Shown piece after piece: positions 42,011-49,918 of a stretch of 64,000 nucleotides of DNA (positions are counted from its first letter, which is position 1; each line of letters begins with the position of its first letter). The DNA lies in the NCBI RefSeq assembly GCF_030410135.1, contig NZ_JAUGQQ010000005.1, positions 157,431-221,430 of the forward strand, read 5' to 3'. The stretch is from Aequorivita aurantiaca. Lineage in GTDB: Bacteria > Bacteroidota > Bacteroidia > Flavobacteriales > Flavobacteriaceae. The translations under genes were made by a program, and so were the position numbers. The notes beneath the pieces are model-generated. The model was not told the origin of the DNA. It searched no databases and saw only the letters and a list, made by a program, of their open reading frames with translations.

Positions 42011-43090
42011 TTATTTAAGTTTTAATAATTTTTCCGCGGCCTCGAAGGGTGTGGTTTTATTTTCATCCAAGGCTTTCAGTTGTAATTCCAACTCCTTTTT
42101 TACTGAAGGATTTTCATAAAAATCCATCTTCAATCTACTATCCACGGTCTGCATCAGCCAAAATTTGTTTTGGTTTCTTCTTTTATGCTGAAAGTATCCG
42201 TTGGCTTTTACGCTTTCAAAATATTTTGATATAACGTCCCAAATTTCAGCAATGCCGTCATTTTTAAGTGCACTGCAGAGCAAGGTTTTTGGAGCCCACC
42301 CGCTTTCCTTTTCGGGATAAAGGTGCAGGGCGCGGTTGAATTCGGTTTTTGCCAATTTTGCCGCTTTAAGATTATCGCCGTCTGCCTTATTGATAACAAT
42401 GGAATCAGCCATTTCCATAATACCTCGTTTTATTCCCTGAAGTTCATCGCCGGCTCCGGCCAATTTTAGCAAAAGAAAGAAATCGGTCATCGAGTGGACG
42501 GCGGTTTCACTTTGGCCAACGCCAACAGTTTCAATTAAAATTACATCGAAACCCGCGGCTTCACAGAGAATAATGGTTTCACGTGTTTTTCGGGCAACAC
42601 CGCCCAAGGTATCGCCACTGGCGGAAGGACGGATATAAGCATTCTTTTCCTTCACCAAATCTTCCATTCGGGTTTTGTCACCCAAAATGCTGCCTTTGCT
42701 AATGCTACTGCTAGGGTCAACGGTTAGAATCGCTACTTTCTTACCTTGGGAAATTAATAATTTTCCAAATCTCTCAATAAATGTACTTTTGCCAACGCCG
42801 GGAACTCCAGTAATTCCGATACGAATGGAGTTGTTGGCAAATGGCAAACAACTCTCAATAAGTTTTTTTGCCTGTTGCTGGTGTTTTTGGGCAGTGCTTT
42901 CAATAATGGTAATTGCTTGGCTCAGTGCTGCTTGATTTTCTTTAAGAATTTCAGAAACCAAATGCTCGATCAATATGGGTTTATTCCTGCTTTTTTGAAG
43001 TTGTCGCACCACCTTTTGGTTCAAGGTTTCCGGAGGGGCAACCCCATTTTTTTCGGTTAAGGCGCTTGTATTTTTTTTCTTATTTGGCAC
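42011..43090 (-). CDS. meaB: Methylmalonyl-CoA mutase-associated GTPase MeaB
   Basis: 359 residues. Start GTG at 43090, the only start that keeps the N-terminus without conflicts. G3E-type GTPase: Walker A IGITGVPGVGKSTFIERFG, the LTVDPSSSISKGSILGDKTRM string, IRPSASGDTLGGVARKT, LIETVGVGQSE (switch III-like) and NKADG (base specificity). It helps load and protect the B12 cofactor of methylmalonyl-CoA mutase. In this genome IcmF carries its own such domain, so a stand-alone MeaB suggests that a separate MCM is present outside the window. It is convergent with the epimerase gene, with a 1-base gap. Confidence 0.94.
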   Translation of the reverse strand: MPNKKKNTSALTEKNGVAPPETLNQKVVRQLQKSRNKPILIEHLVSEILKENQAALSQAITIIESTAQKHQQQAKKLIESCLPFANNSIRIGITGVPGVGKSTFIERFGKLLISQGKKVAILTVDPSSSISKGSILGDKTRMEDLVKEKNAYIRPSASGDTLGGVARKTRETIILCEAAGFDVILIETVGVGQSETAVHSMTDFFLLLKLAGAGDELQGIKRGIMEMADSIVINKADGDNLKAAKLAKTEFNRALHLYPEKESGWAPKTLLCSALKNDGIAEIWDVISKYFESVKANGYFQHKRRNQNKFWLMQTVDSRLKMDFYENPSVKKELELQLKALDENKTTPFEAAEKLLKLK

Positions 43091-43272
43091 AATGTGAATT
43101 TAGGACAATTTTATGAATATGTTTTTTATTAAGCCAGTTTTCAGTGGTATATTGGATTTTCTTATCAATTGCAAATTAATAAAATTAGAAATGCCTGCAG
43201 GCCAATTTAATAATCAAAGGGAGATGTTTTATCAGGCTTTCCATCTTTCCAATCTAACAAAAATTTTTAAGG

Positions 43273-43698
43273 ATGAAAACATTATATGAAGCAACAACAA
43301 CAGTAGTTGGTGGACGAAAAGGTCATTTAAAAACCGACGACGGGAAATTGGATTTGCAGCTTTCTGTCCCGAAAGGGCTGGGTGGTGAAGGTGGCGATGG
43401 CACCAATCCCGAGCAGCTTTTTGGTGGGGCCTATGCGGCCTGTTTTGGAGGGGCGGTGCAAGTGATAGCCAAAAAGAAGAAAATTGAGCTGTCCGATGAT
43501 TTCAGTATTACTGCAACCATTGGGTTTAATGAAGATGAGGACGGAGCATTTCTAGAGGCTACGCTTGATTGCTATCTTCCTGGTGTTGATGTGAAAACCG
43601 GGGAAAGTATCATTAAAAATGCGCATAAAATTTGTCCTTTCTCTAAGGCAACACAGGATAATATTACCGTAAATTTGAATTTATTGCTTGACGAGTAA
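43273..43698 (+). CDS. ohr: Organic hydroperoxide resistance protein Ohr
   Basis: 141 residues, the family size. Peroxidatic Cys57 in AAYAACF-like context (FGGAYAACFGGA), resolving Cys121 in HKICPFSKATQDNI, the active-site Arg15 in VVGGRKG, and GTNPEQLF before the first Cys: all Ohr hallmarks. Reduces organic hydroperoxides using lipoylated proteins. The genus-typical Ohr regulator OhrR is not adjacent. Followed by a strong terminator. Confidence 0.92.
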   Translation: MKTLYEATTTVVGGRKGHLKTDDGKLDLQLSVPKGLGGEGGDGTNPEQLFGGAYAACFGGAVQVIAKKKKIELSDDFSITATIGFNEDEDGAFLEATLDCYLPGVDVKTGESIIKNAHKICPFSKATQDNITVNLNLLLDE

Positions 43699-43710
43699 AT
43701 TTGGCAATAT

Positions 43711-43742
43711 AAAAAAAGCCCCGGATTTCCGGGGCTTTTTTG
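43711..43742. terminator. Bidirectional terminator between ohr and a convergent gene
   Basis: AAAAAAGCCCCGG / CCGGGGCTTTTTT with a 4-base A/T loop and T runs on both strands. Confidence 0.88.
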
Positions 43743-43743
43743 T

Positions 43744-44277
43744 TTACATTGCTTTTAGGTTTATAACCTTTCCTTTTTCATCATCCTTTTTGGACTCTTC
43801 CTTAACTTCATCTTTCTTTTCTTCCACAAACGGACTCTTCTTTGGCTGCTGTAATGCCTGTTTTATGTACCACTCCAATTGATATTTCTGCTTTTCCAAA
43901 AGTTCAAGAATGCCGTCGGGCAATTCCTTTCGTTCCAAAAGTTCGTCATACCTTTTTATATTGTTACGGTCCCGGTTAATGCAGGAATTCACAATTGCTT
44001 CGGCGTCAAAATGTTCAAGGGCTTCCTTAATTTCCTGCCATGTGCGGCTAATGTTGCCTTTTTCGGCGTCTTCCTTTAACGGCTCAATATCGCGCGAGTG
44101 CAGCTCGTTGGAAATGTCGTGGCTCATCCTGTTTCGCTCCACTGCCATATAATTCAAAAACCTTTTCAAATCTGTGGTTTGGGCATCCTGTGCGGCATTG
44201 TAGTACAATTTTTCTGCTTCAAAACAGGCCACCAGCAAGCGGTTTAGTTTGTCAAAATCTGCGTAATTCTTTTTCAT
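43744..44277 (-). CDS. Ferritin-like DUF2383-type helical protein
   Basis: 177 residues from the ATG at 44277; a TTG 15 bases upstream is possible but less likely. Four-helix pattern: LNRLLVACFEAEKLYYNAAQ, LKRFLNYMAVERNRMSHDI, ALEHFDAEAIVNSCINRDRN, LLEKQKYQLEWYIKQALQQ. The E..Y and ER-RM-HD strings recall the DUF2383 (PA2169-type) ferritin-like family. The C-terminal about 35 residues are a low-complexity, charged tail (EEKKDEVKEESKKDDEKGK). Function unknown. Confidence 0.72.
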   Translation of the reverse strand: MKKNYADFDKLNRLLVACFEAEKLYYNAAQDAQTTDLKRFLNYMAVERNRMSHDISNELHSRDIEPLKEDAEKGNISRTWQEIKEALEHFDAEAIVNSCINRDRNNIKRYDELLERKELPDGILELLEKQKYQLEWYIKQALQQPKKSPFVEEKKDEVKEESKKDDEKGKVINLKAM

Positions 44278-44618
44278 AATTGTTAGATTCAATCAAGGTT
44301 AATTAAAATAATCGTGATCCGTTTCTGTATTTTCAATTTTCTTTTTTTTTATTTAGAGGGCATAAAATTAGCGAATTGGAAGCATTTTTTATGCCAAAAT
44401 CAAAATGAAGAGAATACGGCAGAAAAGAATTTTTTTAAACCGTCTTCGGAATTCTTCGAGCAAGATACAAAATTTATATGCTCAGAATTTTTAAATAAAC
44501 CTTAAAAATATTTTAGCGATTTCCCCTAAAATTAACGGCTGTCAAATGTTTTTAACAACTTTGTCGTTCAAAAAATTTATAAATATTGCAACAACTAAAT
44601 TCTTTTTTCGTCTTTTAG

Positions 44619-45194
44619 ATGAACAGCAACCAAAAAAAATTTTCAAGTTTGTCCGATTTGTTACTTATCGAGCAGTGCAAACAGTCTAACCAAAAGGCAC
44701 AAATGGTGCTATATGGAAAATATTGTGACGGCATGTATATCATTGCCCAACGATATTTAAAGGACAGCGCTGCCGCGGAAGATGCAATGCAGGAAGCCTT
44801 TATAAAGGCATTTAAAAAACTAGGCCAGTTTAAGGGAGACGTCACTTTTGGGGCCTGGTTGAAGAGAATAGTGGTAAACACGTGCCTGGATGCATTAAAG
44901 GCGAAAAAGTTAGAAACGGAGAGTTTGAACGATGAGGTTTTCACTATTGCCCAAGATGATGTGGATTGGTCCATCCCCGATGAAACTACGGTTTCAGAAG
45001 TATTGGAGGCCATTGAGGAACTGCCGGACAATTACAGGACAGCGGTAAAATTATTTCTGATCGAAGGTTATGATCACCAGGAAATTTCAGAAATACTGCA
45101 GATTTCTGAAAATGCCTCTCGAACCTATCTTCATCGGGGAAAAATGAAATTGAAAGAAAAATTAAAACACTTGCGCTATGGCACGGGATATTAA
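44619..45194 (+). CDS. ECF-type RNA polymerase sigma factor
   Basis: 191 residues. Region 2 (QKAQMVLYGKYCDGMYIIAQ, then AAAEDAMQEAFIKAFKKLGQF) and region 4 (LEAIEELPDNYRTAVKLFLI, EGYDHQEISEILQISENASR) are those of ECF sigma-70 factors. Region 3 is missing, as usual. The anti-sigma gene overlaps its last 17 bases and the surface-protein gene overlaps next, a three-gene operon. A near-consensus -7 (AACTTTG at 44557-44563) is seen upstream but lacks the first TA. Confidence 0.93.
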   Translation: MNSNQKKFSSLSDLLLIEQCKQSNQKAQMVLYGKYCDGMYIIAQRYLKDSAAAEDAMQEAFIKAFKKLGQFKGDVTFGAWLKRIVVNTCLDALKAKKLETESLNDEVFTIAQDDVDWSIPDETTVSEVLEAIEELPDNYRTAVKLFLIEGYDHQEISEILQISENASRTYLHRGKMKLKEKLKHLRYGTGY

Positions 45195-45798
45195 AAAAAT
45201 GTTCGAAAATTATACGCCGGAACCTGTGGAACTTCCCAAAGGTCACGAGGCACGTTTCAAAGCAAAATTGAACCAGGCCTTTCCCGAAACTTCCACGGAA
45301 AAAAGGCGGACATCGTGGCAGTGGCTCAAAATCGCTTCCGTAGCCGTGGTACTTATTGCGGTAAGTTTTTTTGGGTATCAACAGCTTTCACCAAAGAATT
45401 CGGAAAATATAAGCGATACGAAGAATTCTGTGGTAGATATTCAATCAGAAAAAGTGAATAATAGCCAAAAACAGCAGCTCACCTTGGCAGACATTTCTCC
45501 AGATTTGAAAAAAATGGAAGAATATTATATGACAGGTATCAACGTGCAATTGGCCTCTTTAAAAATCACGGAGGAAAATAGGGATGTTGTTAATGGTTAT
45601 ATGCAAAGATTGGCGGAATTGGACAAAGAATACAACAGATTGAATCTTGAACTTAATAAAGTAGGGCCCACCGAAGCTACCGTGGTTGCGCTAATCGATA
45701 ATTTAAAAATTCGCTTGGATTTGCTGTTCAAGCTAAAGAACAAATTAAAAGAACTAAAAAATCAAAACAATGAAAACTTTGAAATCATACAAACCTAA
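45178..45798 (+). CDS. Anti-sigma factor-like single-span membrane protein
   Basis: 206 residues. N-terminal cytoplasmic part (IKKMFENYTPEPVELPKGHE followed by ARFKAKL), one membrane span (WLKIASVAVVLIAVSFFGYQ) at about residues 48-68, and a periplasmic coiled coil (RLAELDKEYNRLNLELNKVG, then LDLLFKLKNKLKELKNQNNE). Position after and overlapping the ECF sigma gene makes it the probable anti-sigma factor. The coiled-coil end may contact the surface protein made by the next gene. Confidence 0.8.
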   Translation: MARDIKKMFENYTPEPVELPKGHEARFKAKLNQAFPETSTEKRRTSWQWLKIASVAVVLIAVSFFGYQQLSPKNSENISDTKNSVVDIQSEKVNNSQKQQLTLADISPDLKKMEEYYMTGINVQLASLKITEENRDVVNGYMQRLAELDKEYNRLNLELNKVGPTEATVVALIDNLKIRLDLLFKLKNKLKELKNQNNENFEIIQT

Positions 45799-47188
45799 AG
45801 CAACCCTTCTTTTGTTGCTAATGATTGGGACCATTGGCTATTCACAGCAAAATTATGTGGAGAGTTTTAATGTGGCCGATAATGTGGAAGTGACGGTAAA
45901 CACTTCTTTTACTGACATCGTTTTTGAAACGTGGAACAAAAACAAAGTTGAAGTGGAGGCCTATATTGAGGGTGAGAAACTTTCCGAAAAGGAAAAGCAG
46001 AATTTGATGAAAAACTGGAACCTAGACATAACCGGGAACAGCAAAGAAGTTAGCATTAATTCCAACTTTGAAAATGAAGGTTTTGCGATGCCAAATATGC
46101 CACAAATGGATTTTATAGGTCCGCTTATGGACAATATGGTTATGCCGATGATGCAGAATATTCAAGTGCCGCCACTTCCGCCGGAACTTTTGGAAAATAT
46201 TGGCAGCATTCAATTCGATTATGAAGCGTTTCAAAAAGATGAGGAGGCTTATATGAAAAAATTTGAGGCGCAGATTGATAAAAAGTTTAATAAGGACTTC
46301 CAAAAGCGAATGGATGAATGGAGCAAAAATTTTGAATCTTCCTGGGATGCCCGTAGAACTGATAGTATAGGGGAGGCCTACGGAAAGGAAATGGAAGCTT
46401 GGGGCGAAAACTTTGGAAAGCGAATGGAAGCTTGGGGCGAGGAATATGGGAAAAAAATGGAGGCTTGGGCAAAGGAAATTGAGAAAAACTATGAAAAAGA
46501 CGGTGAAAATTATACCAAAACCGTTACCAAAAGTCCTCACGGAACCTCTATTGTAATTAAAGGAAACCGAACAACCACAAGCGCAGGCAATGCCAAGAAA
46601 ACCATTATTATTCGAATGCCCAAAAACGCCAAAACAAATGTAAACATTCGTCACGGCAGTTTAAAAATGGCAGACGCAAATAATTTGAAGGCCAAATTGG
46701 ATTATACGCCGTTTAAGGCAAATAGCATTGATGGGGGGCAAACCCTCATCAGTGCTTCTTATGGTCCGGTGAATATAAATACTTGGAAACAGGGGTCACT
46801 CCACGTGAAGTTTGTGGACAATTGTTCCGTGGGTACAGTTCAAAATATAAACTTGCAAGCCAATTCCAGCGATGTGCGGATCGGAAACATTACCAATCAA
46901 GCTTTTCTTTCCGGTTCTTTTGGTGATTTGAGCATCGCAAAAATTTCGGATACCTTTGAAACCATTGACATTCGGCTGGAAAATACAGACGCAGTGGTGA
47001 AAGTGCCAGTGGGAGCGTTTTTGTTTTACTTCACCGGTAAAAAATCTACTTTGAAATATCCAAAATCACTTCAACTCAACGAATCCAAAAATGCCGATAG
47101 GGTTTTTTTGAAAGGCTATAACCAAAACAAGACATCCGGCAAGACAATCACTATTAATTCCAATTACAGCAATGTGTCACTTCAGTAA
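45770..47188 (+). CDS. Secreted DUF4097-like beta-helix protein with an 11-residue repeat
   Basis: 472 residues; start overlaps the anti-sigma gene by 29 bases. Signal peptide (LLLLLMIGTIGYSQ). Residues 25-85 and 255-472 form a DUF4097/adhesin-like beta-helix (NTSFTDIVFETWNKNKVEVE, NVNIRHGSLKMADANNLKAK, SASYGPVNINTWKQGSL, NSSDVRIGNITNQAF). Between them lies a helical insert with three 11-residue repeats (residues 204-236): YGKEMEAWGEN, FGKRMEAWGEE, YGKKMEAWAKE. No sorting tail, so it is probably periplasmic. Product of an ECF operon, maybe the signal partner of the sigma/anti-sigma pair. Confidence 0.78.
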   Translation: MKTLKSYKPKATLLLLLMIGTIGYSQQNYVESFNVADNVEVTVNTSFTDIVFETWNKNKVEVEAYIEGEKLSEKEKQNLMKNWNLDITGNSKEVSINSNFENEGFAMPNMPQMDFIGPLMDNMVMPMMQNIQVPPLPPELLENIGSIQFDYEAFQKDEEAYMKKFEAQIDKKFNKDFQKRMDEWSKNFESSWDARRTDSIGEAYGKEMEAWGENFGKRMEAWGEEYGKKMEAWAKEIEKNYEKDGENYTKTVTKSPHGTSIVIKGNRTTTSAGNAKKTIIIRMPKNAKTNVNIRHGSLKMADANNLKAKLDYTPFKANSIDGGQTLISASYGPVNINTWKQGSLHVKFVDNCSVGTVQNINLQANSSDVRIGNITNQAFLSGSFGDLSIAKISDTFETIDIRLENTDAVVKVPVGAFLFYFTGKKSTLKYPKSLQLNESKNADRVFLKGYNQNKTSGKTITINSNYSNVSLQ

Positions 47189-47243
47189 AATTTTCTGTTT
47201 GGTTTGAAAATTACTTTTTCCCTTAATTTTAAAATTCATATTC

Positions 47244-47278
47244 AAAAAAAACCCCTTTCCAAAATTGAAAAGGGGCTT
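47244..47278 (-). terminator. Terminator of the HAF/T9SS gene (cassette 2)
   Basis: CCCCTTT / AAAGGGG stem. On the minus strand it is followed by a run of eight T. On the plus strand there is no T run, so it serves mainly the minus-strand gene at 47310-48608. Confidence 0.75.
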
Positions 47279-47309
47279 GCGCATTGCGCGTATATAAATT
47301 GAGGAAAGT

Positions 47310-48608
47310 TTATTGTTTTACGATCTTAAAATTTTCTACATTGCCATTGCTACTCACTTTCACAAGATAAACACCGATGGACAAGCTTGAAAGATCAAGT
47401 TGACTATTGTTTTCGTTGAATGAAACATTTGTCACCATTTGACCCGTAACTGTGTAAATTGAAACTGAATCTATCGCTTCCTTTGAATTTAAATGAAGAA
47501 TATTTTCAACAGGGTTTGGATAAAATGAAACTGTGTTTTGCGCAATGTTGTTTGTTCCCAAAAGAAGATCATCAAGATAAACCATCCAACCTTCGGCAAA
47601 TGGTGGCGGACCGTTTAGCCAACCTGCAATATATTTTCCATTTGGGGAAACTGAAATAGCCGTGCCCAAAAGTCCGTCGGGTGAATTGACGGTAATGCCA
47701 TTATCAGCCAATACATCCTTTAAAAACAATGGTTGTGTTCCTAAAGAAGGGTGATAGATTATTGCATCCCTAACTTGAAAATCCACATCGGCGAAGCCAA
47801 CCACAACGCCATCATCAGAAATGCTGGTAAAAGCTGCAGAGTTGGCACCAGTTGGCGCATCATAGCTTGTAAAGGTATTTGAGGCCAAATCAAAAATAAA
47901 CGGTTTATTATCAAAATCGCCCACCATTACATCACTACTGTTTATGTCGCTGATGGAATTTATTCCAGTGAGTGTAGGTAACTGGCCCTCGGGAATGAAA
48001 TGATATTCACCATCCAAAGTTCTATAAGCGGGCACGCGAAGGGTACCGCCGCCATCGGGACGGTCAACCCAGCCCACCATAATTCCATTGTCATTTACGG
48101 CATAGGAAGCGCTGGCTTCTCCTTCGGGATCTAATGTAATTATCAATTCTTGGGTTACAGTGTCAAAAAGAAAACCTCCGTAATCATTGCCAACACTAGA
48201 TTGGCCGGTTATGTATTGGCTGTTTGGCGAAATACCGTATGTGGTATTTTCATCAAAATTCATAGGGTCTTGCTCTGGTGTGAAACCAATTGCGTTCCAC
48301 ACTCCATCTTTTCGATATCCTGCCTGTAAAATAAAATTAGGTTCATCATAAAACATAAATCCGGCCACATTGCCATCATTATTAACAGCCTGTACCATCA
48401 CCGCCTCCGGCTCGAGTGGCATAAGTGTGTTTGTTTCAAAATCATAATAGTCATAAACGGTAACGCCGAAACCTGAATCGTTTACATCATTGAAACGTGT
48501 GCCCATGTCGGTGAGTACTTTCAATTCAACCTGTGCGGATGCCGTTGTGGCAGCAATTAAAAAGCAGACTGCAAGAGTGCTTTTCGCAAAAAAAGTAATT
48601 TTTCTCAT
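47310..48608 (-). CDS. Secreted HAF-repeat protein with T9SS sorting domain (cassette 2)
   Basis: 432 residues with signal peptide (LAVCFLIAATTASAQ), a set of HAF-like repeats (YGISPNSQYITGQSS, YAVNDNGIMVGWVD, FTSISDDGVVVGFAD, ISVSPNGKYIAGW) and a type A sorting tail (VSFYPNPVENILHLNSKEAI, then SIYTVTGQMVTNVSFNENNS, IGVYLVKVSSNGNVENFKIV). Predicted to be exported through T9SS and to sit on or leave the cell surface. It is the third gene of the cassette whose other members lie at 48792-51466, and it is related to the longer protein at 51752-54409. Function unknown. Confidence 0.85.
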   Translation of the reverse strand: MRKITFFAKSTLAVCFLIAATTASAQVELKVLTDMGTRFNDVNDSGFGVTVYDYYDFETNTLMPLEPEAVMVQAVNNDGNVAGFMFYDEPNFILQAGYRKDGVWNAIGFTPEQDPMNFDENTTYGISPNSQYITGQSSVGNDYGGFLFDTVTQELIITLDPEGEASASYAVNDNGIMVGWVDRPDGGGTLRVPAYRTLDGEYHFIPEGQLPTLTGINSISDINSSDVMVGDFDNKPFIFDLASNTFTSYDAPTGANSAAFTSISDDGVVVGFADVDFQVRDAIIYHPSLGTQPLFLKDVLADNGITVNSPDGLLGTAISVSPNGKYIAGWLNGPPPFAEGWMVYLDDLLLGTNNIAQNTVSFYPNPVENILHLNSKEAIDSVSIYTVTGQMVTNVSFNENNSQLDLSSLSIGVYLVKVSSNGNVENFKIVKQ

Positions 48609-48791
48609 TTTAAATTATTTAAATAGAATTAGTAAAATTTTGGAGCCGCAAAGTAAATTTTATCCTGCTATAATAAAAGAAACACCCTTTCGGAATTCGG
48701 AATTTCTATAGATTTTAATTTATAAAATACTGATAGTCAAGAGCAATTTAATAATGTAATAAAATGGGAAATCCTTTTTTTTTGAATAATA

Positions 48792-49916
48792 TTAAAACTT
48801 CAATTCCTTTCGAAGTGCTTTCAGGGTCTTTTCCGAAGAAAAAATAAAGCGCGCCAATATTAAAATTATGGCGCTCATTAATACAATCAATACAATCTTG
48901 TATATATTATTTGTGTTGTTGAGGTTCTCCACTTTTTCCGAATTTACCCTCATTAAATTGTAGATTGACTTATCAATGGTTCTGCGCTCCGTTTTGATGA
49001 TTTCATCGTGAATTGTCTGGCTTTTGTTTTCGAACACTTCATAATTTTCAATATCGCCCAAGGCCAAATAATTGTTGGCAAGCATGGTATATATGGATCG
49101 GTTCAATATTTTGTCGCCCACTTTCTCGGAATTTTCAAGGGCGTTTAATAGTAGTTGTATGGCTACCGTGTGTTGGCCTTCCATCGTATAAACATTGGCC
49201 AATCCTTTTTGGGCAAAGGCAATCAAGCTTTTGGCGTTATTTTTTTCCGCATAAGTTATGGACTGTAAAAAGCTTTCTTCGGCCTCGTTAATTTTGTCAA
49301 TCACCAACAAACAGTTTCCTTTATTATAAAAAGCGATGCTGAGGTTCGAATTTACGGGGACCTCAATTAGAATTTTTTGATAGGCCGCAATAGCACTGTT
49401 AAAATAGTCCAGCGCAATCTCGCAACTCATTTGTTCCCGATAAATAAACCCACGTACTAAGTGGTTAAAACCCAAACTCTGCGATTTTTCAGTGCTTTCG
49501 GGAAGGGTGCCTAACAAGGTATAAGCATCGTCCAGATAAGTTAAGGCCCTGTCATACACATTCAATTCTTGATATTGCCCCCCAATCCGGTTAAGCAAAT
49601 TAATCTTCAATTGCACGTCCGTTATTTTTGGAAACATTTCCATAGCTTTTCGGGAATATTCCAGCGACTTTTCATACTCTCTTTTGGAGGAATATGCCGT
49701 GGAAATAATGATAAGCGAACGCACTTTAATGTCAATGGAATTTGATTCCTTTAATAAATTTTCCGCAGTTTCAATGGCCAAGTTCGGATTTTCATAAATC
49801 TGCCGCCGTGCGAATTCAATGATGCTATCAGTTTGTTGCTGTGCCCACAGCATTGGCCCGAAAAGCATTAAACTTCCCATTAAAAAGAAAAGAGCGTATG
49901 TTGTTATATTTTTCAT
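48792..49916 (-). CDS. TPR protein with one C-terminal membrane span (cassette 2)
   Basis: 374 residues. Signal peptide (LFFLMGSLMLFGPMLWAQ), six or seven TPR-like helical pairs (AYSSKREYEKSLEYSRKAME, VYDRALTYLDDAYTLLG, VYTMEGQHTVAIQLLLNALE), then a single span near residue 345 (IYKIVLIVLMSAIILILARF) and a short basic cytosolic tail (SSEKTLKALRKELKF). Close relative of the 54599-55729 product. It starts 2 bases after the stop of the AraC-type gene, so is certainly co-transcribed. Resembles the sensory half of that regulator without the DNA-binding end. Confidence 0.82.
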   Translation of the reverse strand: MKNITTYALFFLMGSLMLFGPMLWAQQQTDSIIEFARRQIYENPNLAIETAENLLKESNSIDIKVRSLIIISTAYSSKREYEKSLEYSRKAMEMFPKITDVQLKINLLNRIGGQYQELNVYDRALTYLDDAYTLLGTLPESTEKSQSLGFNHLVRGFIYREQMSCEIALDYFNSAIAAYQKILIEVPVNSNLSIAFYNKGNCLLVIDKINEAEESFLQSITYAEKNNAKSLIAFAQKGLANVYTMEGQHTVAIQLLLNALENSEKVGDKILNRSIYTMLANNYLALGDIENYEVFENKSQTIHDEIIKTERRTIDKSIYNLMRVNSEKVENLNNTNNIYKIVLIVLMSAIILILARFIFSSEKTLKALRKELKF

Positions 49917-49918
49917 TT

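Noticed and set aside
44314..44505. 63-codon plus-strand frame before the ECF sigma gene
   Set aside because: It has a GTG start, a Phe/Lys/Asn-rich composition typical of AT-rich noncoding DNA and no promoter; the 44278-44618 gap otherwise shows no gene I can support.
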